Of a DNA stretch of 51,446 nucleotides, positions 39,507 to 47,485 are shown in pieces. The notes beneath the pieces are model-generated. The model saw nothing but the letters and a program-made list of their open reading frames with translations. It was not told where the DNA came from and did not search any database. Both the position numbers and the translations under genes were made by a program. Within the stretch, counting starts at the first letter, position 1. Each line of letters begins with the position of its first letter. Source of the DNA: Gallionella sp. UBA4121 (lineage in GTDB: Bacteria; Pseudomonadota; Gammaproteobacteria; Burkholderiales; Gallionellaceae); the NCBI GenBank assembly GCA_002381565.1, contig DFWZ01000028.1:1-51446 (forward strand). Reading direction: 5' to 3'.

Positions 39507-39535
39507 ATCGTAGTGAACGATCGTTCTGTTGTCAA
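39507..39535 (-). promoter_or_regulatory. umuDC promoter with GAAC-N4-GTTC operator
   Basis: On the minus strand: -35 TTGACA (39535-39530), 17-bp spacer, -10 TACGAT (39512-39507), about 30 bp before the umuD start. The spacer contains the perfect palindrome GAACGATCGTTC (39515-39526). This is where a LexA-type repressor would block polymerase, but the motif resembles the Bacillus-type SOS box rather than CTG-N10-CAG. Confidence 0.75.
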
Positions 39536-39610
39536 TTGAGTATGTGTTTTTATATGGAAAGCCAGCCGTCAGGCATCGTTGCGCAAGCCGATACGTTTTG
39601 CAGTATTTCT

Positions 39611-40309
39611 CTAGCAGATTTGTACCGCGATATACCTTGCTTTGAGTGACTGATAGAGCACATCGCGAATATCATCGGCGTTCAGGTCGTTCATATCCAG
39701 CACTTCGACCAGGTGTTCATTGTCTTCGCGACCATCCCATATCTTGATGTATGTTCCTGTCTTATAACCGTGATCCTGGCGGAATATATTGAGTACATTT
39801 TTTCCGACGTATTGTTTAAACAGTGACGTCCAATCCATCCCGCAGTCTGTCAGCAAAGAATCGAACAGCGCCAGATTCGTGCGCTTGGAAGCAGCAAGCC
39901 CAACAAGCAGATCGAGTTTTTCCAGAAGATTTAGCTGAGCAAGCTGATAGTATTGATTATCGAATTGCACTGATTTTTGGTAGTGATTGAGTTCAGCCAT
40001 CATGTCCAGTTTGGCCAGCGCAACATTGCCGTGTTTGTGCTGAATGGCCGCTGACAGAATGAAATGCCAGATATCGACCAGCTCCATGCGCAACTGGGCC
40101 ATGTCGCATTCCTGTTTTTTCCACCACTTCCATCCGTGGTGTTCGATTGCCTCGACACCCTCAACCTGAATGGCACGATGCCAGTTGTTGTTGGCGGATA
40201 CCCAGTCAGGATTGACCTTGCTGTTCATGTCGCTCTGCATTTCAAGCATGGAAGTGAGTTGCGATTCGGCGAGTATCATTATTTGTGTTGGCATTGGAAA
40301 GGCTGGCAT
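39611..40309 (-). CDS. Dimeric all-alpha dUTPase (dUTPase_2 family)
   Basis: 232 residues (in-frame ATGs at 40294 and 40279 could also serve as start; none has a clear ribosome-binding site). The NTP-pyrophosphatase signature is present: WHRAIQVEGVEAIEHHGWKW, QLRMELVDIWHFILS (the ExxD metal motif) and later KRTNLALFD, GKNVLNIFRQDHGYKTGTY with IKIWDGREDNEHL. These match the dimeric dUTPases of trypanosomes and phages. It hydrolyses dUTP to dUMP and PPi, keeping uracil out of DNA. It lies upstream of umuDC on the same strand. Confidence 0.9.
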   Translation of the reverse strand: MPAFPMPTQIMILAESQLTSMLEMQSDMNSKVNPDWVSANNNWHRAIQVEGVEAIEHHGWKWWKKQECDMAQLRMELVDIWHFILSAAIQHKHGNVALAKLDMMAELNHYQKSVQFDNQYYQLAQLNLLEKLDLLVGLAASKRTNLALFDSLLTDCGMDWTSLFKQYVGKNVLNIFRQDHGYKTGTYIKIWDGREDNEHLVEVLDMNDLNADDIRDVLYQSLKARYIAVQIC

Positions 40310-40457
40310 TCTACCAATATGGTCAGGGCATTCCTACCTTGCTATCGTGCAATGGTTCATGTGAATTTCCCCACATGGCAATCTTCAGTTAGGATGTCGG
40401 GCAGCCGGCGGTGCAAATTTACCTGACGTGTTATCAAGTTTATAAATAGGGCAGAGC

Positions 40458-40763
40458 ATGACAGTGACCAAAGCAGATCTTGCAGATTTATTGTTTCATA
40501 AAGTTGGCTTGAACAAGCGTGAAGCCAAAGATATGGTGGAGTCGTTTTTTGAGGAAATCCGCGTCAAGCTTGAAAGCGGAGAATCCGTCAAGTTATCGGG
40601 CTTTGGCAATTTTCAGTTGCGCGACAAGTCTCAACGGCCGGGACGAAATCCCAAGACCGGTGAGGAAACTCCAATCTGTGCTCGGCGCGTGGCGACTTTT
40701 CATCCCAGCGCCAAACTTAAAAGCCTGGTAGAGAAAAATTATCATGTAACACCAAGCGCCTAA
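40458..40763 (+). CDS. ihfA: Integration host factor subunit alpha
   Basis: 101 residues, the usual length. The HU/IHF fold is evident: MTVTKADLADLLFHKVGLNK, REAKDMVESFFEEI, SGESVKLSGFGNFQLRDKSQ, RPGRNPKTGEETPI and RVATFHPSAKLKSLVE. GLNKREAKDMVE and the intact RPGRNPKTGEE beta arm with the intercalating Pro favour IHF alpha over HU. It bends DNA at recombination, replication and promoter sites as a heterodimer with IHF beta. It is not next to pheT, the usual chromosomal location, so it may be an extra copy. Confidence 0.92.
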   Translation: MTVTKADLADLLFHKVGLNKREAKDMVESFFEEIRVKLESGESVKLSGFGNFQLRDKSQRPGRNPKTGEETPICARRVATFHPSAKLKSLVEKNYHVTPSA

Positions 40764-40793
40764 AGTTTGCCGCTTGGACGAGAAAAGTAGCAC

Positions 40794-41141
40794 ATGAAAT
40801 TTCACGCAAATTATGTTTCCACCTCGGTCTCGGGCGACTATTATCAAGTTCTGTTTGAGGAGGAGAACGATTCGACAAAGTCTGATAGTCCTTATCTGCT
40901 TCTTCAGCGTCAGTTTGAAATACCGGATAATGGCATGTGCTATGTTGAGACTCACGATGAGGAATACATTGGTCACTTTCGCTTAGGCCGCATCGATTTC
41001 AGATCAGATGGTATTTTTATTGAGATCGACCGATCAAGTAATAGGGAAATTCATGTGAAATTTTCCCTGCCAATTACGGAGTTTGAAAAAACACTGCTGG
41101 TAATCAAAATACTCAGCGGTGAAATGGGCGATGATGAATGA
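40794..41141 (+). CDS. Hypothetical protein
   Basis: 115 residues, acidic and without signal peptide or membrane helix. It starts 30 bp after ihfA with GAGAAAAGTAGCAC before the ATG. Beta-rich predicted pattern (NYVSTSVSGDYYQVLFEEEN, YVETHDEEYIGHFRL, GIFIEIDRSSNREIHVKFSL). I do not recognise a family. Likely co-transcribed with ihfA. Confidence 0.6.
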   Translation: MKFHANYVSTSVSGDYYQVLFEEENDSTKSDSPYLLLQRQFEIPDNGMCYVETHDEEYIGHFRLGRIDFRSDGIFIEIDRSSNREIHVKFSLPITEFEKTLLVIKILSGEMGDDE

Positions 41142-41381
41142 TGCTGGTGTTCATCATGGCTCAATCCTGAGCGAGAAGTTGTGCGGCTAATTATTTCATA
41201 CGGTTAGCATGGGGCGAGCCGTATAATTTAGATGCCAATGGCAGCTTTTCGGCGGTGAATATCGTGGGGCGAAGGGCAGGAGAGTGCCAATACCTGCCTC
41301 TCACCAATACACAAAATTGTATGAGCGCTCGTTTCTGGCAGGTAGTTTTGCTATTATTTCAAAGTTAATGTACGGATACAT

Positions 41382-41921
41382 ATGAATACACGCACACTCA
41401 TACTTCCCGGCATCGGCGATTCTGATCAGGGGCATTGGCAAACCATATGGCAGAACTCATACCCTGATTTTGTACGGGTGCAACAACGAGATTGGGAAAA
41501 TGCTGTATGCATGGAGTGGGTTGCTAATTTGGATAATGCCGTGGCAGACGATGAGAATGTGGTGCTTGTTGCTCACAGCTTGGGTTGTTTGTTGGTGGCA
41601 CATTGGGTCAAGCAAACGCATCGCAAAATCAGAGGCGCTTTGCTGGTCGCGCCTCCGAGTCCAACCGCTGCCACCGCAGCAGAAATTTTTCGAACAATGA
41701 CTAGTGGCTTTTTGCCTGTACCTATCCATTCATTTGGTTTTACAAGTATTGTTGTCGCTAGTTCTGATGACCCTTATAGCGATTTAGATTTTTCACATTC
41801 GTGCGCGACTGCATGGGGTAGCCATTTCATAAACATTGGAGCAGTGGGGCATATCAACACCAGCAGCGGTCTGGGCGAGTGGGGCGAGGGATTCGCCTTG
41901 TACCAACAACTCGCCGCATAA
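41382..41921 (+). CDS. RBBP9/YdeN-family serine hydrolase
   Basis: 179 residues, the usual size for this small alpha/beta-hydrolase family. Nucleophile Ser66 lies in VLVAHSLGCLL, the Asp at 129 or 130 in VASSDDPYS, and His157 in VGHINTSSGLGEW, giving a complete triad. The start GIGDSDQGHWQTIW is typical. Substrates of the family are largely unknown. It stands alone with 240 bp of empty sequence upstream, so it probably has its own promoter. Confidence 0.92.
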   Translation: MNTRTLILPGIGDSDQGHWQTIWQNSYPDFVRVQQRDWENAVCMEWVANLDNAVADDENVVLVAHSLGCLLVAHWVKQTHRKIRGALLVAPPSPTAATAAEIFRTMTSGFLPVPIHSFGFTSIVVASSDDPYSDLDFSHSCATAWGSHFINIGAVGHINTSSGLGEWGEGFALYQQLAA

Positions 41922-42095
41922 TGAAGCATCTGTAGATATGTTAAACGTAGTAGAGAAGAGTTTTTAAGGGCTGCTGCTACTTCTTGGACGTTGGTTGATA
42001 AGGCTGCATATTATGCAAGTCGAACCGCAGGTCAGTGCCAAATGCAGCCTTTGCAGAGAAGCCACCGGGCAACAACAGGCGGTGGATCATGGGCA

Positions 42096-42389
42096 TTACA
42101 GAATCGCTTTGACCAATAGCACCCGCCCTGTCACCGCATCGACTTTCACTTCAGAGAGCCGATTTTTGCTTCTTATATCGACCAAATAGACAAAATCCCC
42201 AGATTTACCCTCCAGCATATCCCTGGATAATCCATCCGAAGCAGACATCGCATCAGTGGATTTTGCCAGCGCAACCCTGACTCTGGAAAAGCTTCCCGCC
42301 TCGGCATCGCAACGCCCATCGATAAAACCGACCGTCGCTGTCAACGCGATAATTCCTGCCGCGCCGGGTAAAATTCTCAGCATCTTCAT
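42096..42389 (-). CDS. PepSY-domain periplasmic protein
   Basis: 97 residues with a signal peptide (RILPGAAGIIALTATVGFID) and a C-terminal PepSY-like segment (YLVDIRSKNRLSEVKVDAVT, GRVLLVKAIL). Start with GGAATGAAAA before the ATG. PepSY proteins are small periplasmic inhibitors or sensors of unclear targets. A second one is encoded at 50646, next to a response regulator gene. Confidence 0.72.
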   Translation of the reverse strand: MKMLRILPGAAGIIALTATVGFIDGRCDAEAGSFSRVRVALAKSTDAMSASDGLSRDMLEGKSGDFVYLVDIRSKNRLSEVKVDAVTGRVLLVKAIL

Positions 42390-42724
42390 TTTTCATTCCA
42401 AATTTAAAATGCTTTTGATCGTCGTTTTTGGATAATTGAATTCGGCAAAATCAACAAGGCCTGTGCCAATGCTACTCGTTACTCGGTTAATCAAACGCAG
42501 AGAACCACAAAATACATTGATGCCAATGTGATGGACGTGAGCTTTTAAGGTTCACTTCTTTAACATTTCCTTACGCTTTCTTAAGAACGCGGCGTATAGC
42601 GGGATTCGAGATTTGGAAATGAAGCGCAGTTTCGCGCAACGTTGGTCAACGCAGCTACGGCGATGTCCATATAGTTGATGCACGCCCGCCACATTGTCTT
42701 GACCAATCGGTCTTGCAAGATTCT
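42390..42724. other. Intergenic region between PepSY gene and hypothetical gene
   Basis: 335 bp with no supported gene; the small frames here lack a ribosome-binding site and domain. No clear terminator or operator was found. Confidence 0.4.
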
Positions 42725-43372
42725 TCAAAAGCGGTAACTGGCCCTGACTCCGACTTGATTGACGGAAGGCTTCACAGGATTTGCAACGATGCCTCCGGTC
42801 GTCATCACGCCGGCCATCCCTGTTAATTTCCATTTTTGATCCAGACGGTAATCCACGTCGACATGAAATCCTGCAGGTTTATCTTGCGGAGCAATCAAGA
42901 TACTATTCGGGGTGGGCAAGGGCAGACCATCTCCGATATCGAGACCGAATCCGTCGGTAGCTTCTGGGTTCCATACCTTCTCTGTCTTCACGAGAATATT
43001 TTGCTGAAGATTTACTTTAACCGGATCGCTATTTACGGGTTTTGTCAGCAGGATCCCCGTCTCTATCATTCGTACCACAGGTACCCGTCCCAAGCTTCTT
43101 TGCTGCGTTTGAGCCTGCGCCACCGGTTTTCCGGGCCGAGGCTGGATATTTACTGCAGCAACAAGAGCGTTTTTATTGTCCTCTCCCGACTGAACCGCAT
43201 GATGCGGCTCTTGCTCAATGACCTGCTGCACGGGTTGCGGATTGAGCTGTTGTCCGGTTTGAGGATTTGGCTGGACAGTGATGTGCGTACGGCCCCCGCT
43301 CCACACGACAAGCGTAACGGCACATGCCGAAACAACGGCTACACCCAACATGATTTTTAACAATATGTTCAT
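42725..43372 (-). CDS. Hypothetical TM-anchored protein with beta-barrel-like C-terminus
   Basis: About 215 residues if started at the ATG at 43372; a longer frame starts at 43543, but its first 57 residues have no clear role. A membrane helix (ILLKIMLGVAVVSACAVTLV) is followed by a Gln/Pro-rich stretch (QPNPQTGQQLNPQPVQQVIE) as in periplasm-spanning linkers. The C-terminal part is beta-rich (GFHVDVDYRLDQKWKLTGMA) and ends GVRASYRF, the aromatic C-terminal signature of outer-membrane strands. I do not recognise the family. A signal anchor plus barrel-like end is unusual and could reflect a surface or cell-wall protein. Confidence 0.55.
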   Translation of the reverse strand: MNILLKIMLGVAVVSACAVTLVVWSGGRTHITVQPNPQTGQQLNPQPVQQVIEQEPHHAVQSGEDNKNALVAAVNIQPRPGKPVAQAQTQQRSLGRVPVVRMIETGILLTKPVNSDPVKVNLQQNILVKTEKVWNPEATDGFGLDIGDGLPLPTPNSILIAPQDKPAGFHVDVDYRLDQKWKLTGMAGVMTTGGIVANPVKPSVNQVGVRASYRF

Positions 43373-43613
43373 TATTTTTTTCTGACCATTGACCATACGA
43401 AAAGTTCTCGCTGTATTTTGATCGACCTGCACCTTGAGGGCAGGCATCAGACCATCCTTAACATGAGCAGTCCTTCGCAATCTCCAGTTGTGTGCCAGAG
43501 CCTGCGGCCATGAGTTTTTCACATAGCCATCAATCGGCGCCAACAGGCTATAACGTGCATAATGATAAGCGTAATTTCTGGGCGCATTCTATCAGCCACA
43601 AGAGTTCAAGCTT

Positions 43614-44843
43614 ATGGGCAACGACCCCAACGAGAAAATTTCTACTAACACGGCTGATAACAGGTTTGGCGTGCATCCTGACGTTCTTAAGCTCGGACTT
43701 GTGAGCTTGCTGACAGATCTCAGCTCCGAGATGATTTTTTCAGTCTTTGCCATTTTCTTTACAACAATCGCAGGAGCTTCGGCTGCCTTGCTTGGCCTGG
43801 TCGAAGGCTTGGCCGATCTTTCAGCATCCTTATTGAATTACCTCTCAGGTTGGTTGGCGGATCGAACCGGCAAGCGAAAAGTTTTCGCTCTGACCGGATA
43901 TGGCTTCTCAACGCTGGCTAAAGTCATTCTGCTTATCAGCAGTTCAGTTATAGGACTCAGTGCCTTTCGTGTCATTGAAAGACTGGGTAAGGGGTTCCGC
44001 GGGCCACCGCGCGATGCATGGTTGTCAGTAGTTTCTGACAAAGCGAACAGAGGTTACTCATTCGGTGTGCACAAGGCACTGGATAAGACCGGCGCCATTA
44101 TGGGCCCCCTTGTCGCATACGGCCTGCTTCGGTGGCTAGGGGATGGCGCCTCGACGTTTAGGATATTGTTCTGGTGTGCACTCGCTCCCGCTCTTATCAG
44201 CATTTTGGTGTTGAGTCGCATCAAGGATCAACCCGGCCCACAGCACTTGCGCGAGAACATGCTCGATACGTGGAAAACCATGAGTCCACAATTTAAGCGC
44301 TACCTCATCACTGCAAGTATTTTTTCGCTGGCTTATTTCAGCTTCGGCTTTCTGCTGTTGCGTGCCCACAACGCCGGTTTTGTCACCAGGGACATTGCGT
44401 TGCTTTATGCTTTGTTCAACCTCTCTTTTGTCGTTGCTGCTCCTCTGGTTGGTAAACTCGGCGACAGGATAGGTCGATCGCGAATTATTATGTTGGGTTA
44501 CCTGATCTATCTGTTGATGAGTTTAGGTTTCGCATTCGCAACCACGCAATGGGAGGTTATCGTCCTGTTCGTCATCTATGGTTTGTTCTATTCAATCGAT
44601 GAAGCGCAGAGTAAAGCCTTCATCGCAGATATAGAACTGGAGCGCCGTGCGTCTGCGATTGGAATTTACAACTTTGCAACAGGTATCCTCTATTTGCCGG
44701 CCTCAATGATTGCGGGAGGATTATGGCTATTGAGTCCAGCCAGTGCTTTCGTTGCGGCAGCATGCCTCGCTCTTGCCGCAATTATGGCTTTCATGATTTT
44801 ACGCCCAGACCAGCATATCGATTCCATCCGTAATATCCAGTAG
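43614..44843 (+). CDS. MFS transporter
   Basis: 409 residues with about 12 hydrophobic helices. The loop 2-3 signature of the major facilitator superfamily is present (GWLADRTGKRKVFALTGYG), as is its repeat in the second half (GKLGDRIGRSRIIMLGYLIY). VIERLGKGFRGPPRDAWLS and HKALDKTGAIMGP are typical of a subgroup of uncharacterised exporters. Substrate unknown. It is a single gene. Confidence 0.9.
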   Translation: MGNDPNEKISTNTADNRFGVHPDVLKLGLVSLLTDLSSEMIFSVFAIFFTTIAGASAALLGLVEGLADLSASLLNYLSGWLADRTGKRKVFALTGYGFSTLAKVILLISSSVIGLSAFRVIERLGKGFRGPPRDAWLSVVSDKANRGYSFGVHKALDKTGAIMGPLVAYGLLRWLGDGASTFRILFWCALAPALISILVLSRIKDQPGPQHLRENMLDTWKTMSPQFKRYLITASIFSLAYFSFGFLLLRAHNAGFVTRDIALLYALFNLSFVVAAPLVGKLGDRIGRSRIIMLGYLIYLLMSLGFAFATTQWEVIVLFVIYGLFYSIDEAQSKAFIADIELERRASAIGIYNFATGILYLPASMIAGGLWLLSPASAFVAAACLALAAIMAFMILRPDQHIDSIRNIQ

Positions 44844-45086
44844 CTATCGTGGAATGTTTATCTATTTGAGTGACAGCCGGAAAGAAGGGGGTTCACAGGT
44901 TGCTGATGAAATATATAAACAAAGATTCGGCTAATAATCAGCTAATTTTTAACGATTACAATGTTACTAGTTGCCATTGCAAACTTCTGTAGCTGACTAT
45001 CGTGCAGTGCGAGGGATAATGTGATGGCGTGGATTGGTGCCATGGCAATTCTTGAGAATTTTCAGTGCTTATTTGTTAATACACCG
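44844..45086. other. Intergenic region before the RND operon
   Basis: About 240 AT-rich bases that must hold the promoter of the efflux operon. No palindromic operator stands out and no gene is visible. Confidence 0.35.
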
Positions 45087-46445
45087 ATGAAAATATATAT
45101 TCCATTATTATTTGCTGCCAGCCTGTCTGGATGTGCCACCTATCAACCTTCTGTGCTCAACACACAGCCAAATGCTACCCGAGATATTGCGCATATCGTC
45201 GTTAATGCGGCGGATATGCCTTTGCCTGAACTGGCTGCTCATCCGTTTGATCCTGCCGATGGGCTGGATATGACCGAGGTGGCAATGCTGGCTGTAGCGA
45301 ATAATCCGCAACTCAAGATTGCGCGGGATGGTTCAGGAATTAGTCATGCGCAGGCTTTTGCGGCCGGCTTGCTGCCGGACCCGCAGCTGGCAATAGCACG
45401 TGATTCGCCGCGTAATGCTGATTCGGGTAACACCAGCGGGTTTGGTTTGGGACTGAGCTATAACGTGAACGGATTGCTGACGCGTTCAGCTGGAAAGCGG
45501 GCAGCGCAAGCGGCAGCAGATCAGACCGATCTCAACCTGCTCTGGCAGGAATGGCAAGTCGTAAGCCAGGCTCGGCTGTTATTTGTGCGCAGCATGGCAG
45601 AGCAAAAACTGCTGGACATTCTGCAGCAGGAACATGCGCTGACAGCCGCACGTTATGCTGCAATTGGTCACGCGGTTGAATTAGGTGAAGTGACGCTGGA
45701 TGCTGCCGACATTGAGTTGGCTACCTTACAAAATCTGGAAACCACGATCAATAGTTTATTGCGCCAGATGAACACCGATCAGTATAACCTCAACGATCTG
45801 CTGGGCTTATCGCCGGATACAAAATTACTGCTGGTGGGTGATGCAGAGATGCCAATACTTGATGAGGGAAAAATTCAGGAAAATATCGCACATCTGGCGC
45901 AACGCCGCCCGGATTTACGTGCGCTGGAGTTCGGTTATGCGAGCCAGGAACAACGCGTTCGCATGTCCATACTGGCACAGTTTCCGGTGCTCAATGTCGG
46001 ATTGACCAGAAACCGCGATACCTTCGGGGTATATACGCAGGGCGTGGGTATGACCCTGAGCTTGCCGATTTTCAATGGCAATCGCGGCAATATCGCAATC
46101 GAGCAGGCCACCCGCCAAAAATTACATGACGAATATCAGCTGCGTATCAATACCGCCACCAATGAGATTGCACGGATTTTGCAGGACCAGAAGTTGCTCG
46201 AGCAGCAATTGCAAAATGTAGAACGCGGGGCGAGCGCACTTGGGGTTGCAGCGAGTAATGCACAGGCCGCCTTTGATGTCGGCAGCATCGATAGTCTGAT
46301 TTATACCAATCTGCGTAATGCCAGCCTGGCCAAACAGGCTGAAGCGATTCTGATTGAACAGTCGATATTGGAACAGCGCGTGGCCTTGCTAGCCTTGCTG
46401 GGTGGCGAATTGCCGGAAATTGCGCAGACAGGAAAGAGCAAATGA
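45087..46445 (+). CDS. TolC-family outer membrane efflux lipoprotein
   Basis: 452 residues from the ATG at 45087, chosen because it opens a lipoprotein signal peptide with lipobox LSGC; an in-frame start at 45021 would add 22 unlikely residues. Two outer-membrane-efflux repeats are visible, with the long helices ending NNPQLKIARDGSGI, RRPDLRALEFGYASQEQRVR and GLGLSYNVNGLL. It forms the exit duct of a tripartite pump. It overlaps the adaptor gene by 4 bp. Confidence 0.92.
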   Translation: MKIYIPLLFAASLSGCATYQPSVLNTQPNATRDIAHIVVNAADMPLPELAAHPFDPADGLDMTEVAMLAVANNPQLKIARDGSGISHAQAFAAGLLPDPQLAIARDSPRNADSGNTSGFGLGLSYNVNGLLTRSAGKRAAQAAADQTDLNLLWQEWQVVSQARLLFVRSMAEQKLLDILQQEHALTAARYAAIGHAVELGEVTLDAADIELATLQNLETTINSLLRQMNTDQYNLNDLLGLSPDTKLLLVGDAEMPILDEGKIQENIAHLAQRRPDLRALEFGYASQEQRVRMSILAQFPVLNVGLTRNRDTFGVYTQGVGMTLSLPIFNGNRGNIAIEQATRQKLHDEYQLRINTATNEIARILQDQKLLEQQLQNVERGASALGVAASNAQAAFDVGSIDSLIYTNLRNASLAKQAEAILIEQSILEQRVALLALLGGELPEIAQTGKSK

Positions 46446-47485
46446 TGGCACCGGTAAAAATACTATTCACACTCTTGTCCATTGGCATGATGTTTCCTGC
46501 TATGGCCTCGCCAGAAAATGCCGCACCCAGCGTGCTGATCAAGTCCGAACCATTGCGCAAGCTGTCTGTGGCGGAGACGCTGGCAGCCTACGGTAGCGTG
46601 ACGCCCTCTACGGGTGCGGTTATAAATATCAGTTTTCCGCGTGCAGGACAGGTTGCCCGTTTGTTCATCGTGGCAGGACAAAGGGTCAGGCGTGGACAAG
46701 CCTTGCTGGATTTTGCAACCGATCCGAATGCTGCGGCTCTCTATCATCAGGCAGAAACGACGGAGATTTTTGCACGTGGCGAGTTAAAACGCGTCGAAGA
46801 TCTGGCAGTGCATCAGCTTGCTACGCAGTCGCAATTGGCCGCTGCACGCAAGGCGTTGCAGGATGCACAGGCTAATCTGGCGGCACAAAAACACATCGGC
46901 GCAGGCATGACGACACAACGGATCAATGCATCCTTTGATGGTGTGGTATCGCAGCTATCGATGCAACAAGGTGATCGTGTGCCATCGGGCATTCCCATCT
47001 TGCAGTTGTCCAAAGCCGGCAAATTGCGCGCCACACTGGGGGTTGAACCGGAAGACATTGTGCGTTTGCAGGTTGGCATGCCTGTGCAGATTGCTTCGGT
47101 GTTTGGCAATCAACCGGCGGTGGCATCCTTGTTATTGCAAATCCATGGCGTAATCAACCCGCTCACGCGCCTGGTGGATGTGGATGTTGAATTACAGGAT
47201 ATCACCACCAGCGGCCTGCTGCCCGGCATGCAAGTGCGGGGGGTGATTACGCTGGACAGCCGTGAATCCTGGGTCGTGCCGCGTTCGGCTGTGCTGCGCG
47301 ATGAACAGGGCAGTTTTCTGTTTCAGGCACGCAACGGGCATGCTGTGCGGGTGCCGGTAACGGCGGGGCTGGAAAGTGGTAATAGCGTGGCGGTCAGCGG
47401 CGCGCTCGACAATTCGCTTAAAGTAATTGTGTTAGGTAATTATGAGTTGCAAGACGGCATGTTGCTGCGAGAGAACAATCCGTGA
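46442..47485 (+). CDS. RND efflux periplasmic adaptor (MFP)
   Basis: 347 residues. A signal peptide (LLSIGMMFPAMA) is followed by a lipoyl-like domain (NISFPRAGQVARLFIVAGQR, VRRGQALLDFA), a helical hairpin (QLAAARKALQDAQANLAAQK) and the beta-barrel and membrane-proximal domains (INASFDGVVSQLSMQQGDRV, LPGMQVRGVITLDS, VVPRSAVLRDEQGSFLF). It links inner-membrane pump and outer-membrane duct. GGAAAG precedes the ATG, which overlaps the TolC-family stop. Confidence 0.93.
   Translation: MMAPVKILFTLLSIGMMFPAMASPENAAPSVLIKSEPLRKLSVAETLAAYGSVTPSTGAVINISFPRAGQVARLFIVAGQRVRRGQALLDFATDPNAAALYHQAETTEIFARGELKRVEDLAVHQLATQSQLAAARKALQDAQANLAAQKHIGAGMTTQRINASFDGVVSQLSMQQGDRVPSGIPILQLSKAGKLRATLGVEPEDIVRLQVGMPVQIASVFGNQPAVASLLLQIHGVINPLTRLVDVDVELQDITTSGLLPGMQVRGVITLDSRESWVVPRSAVLRDEQGSFLFQARNGHAVRVPVTAGLESGNSVAVSGALDNSLKVIVLGNYELQDGMLLRENNP

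Noticed and set aside
42552..42833. A 93-codon minus-strand frame overlapping the hypothetical gene at 42725
   Set aside because: It overlaps the better-supported frame, has no start signal and is rich in Arg and Asp without any domain.
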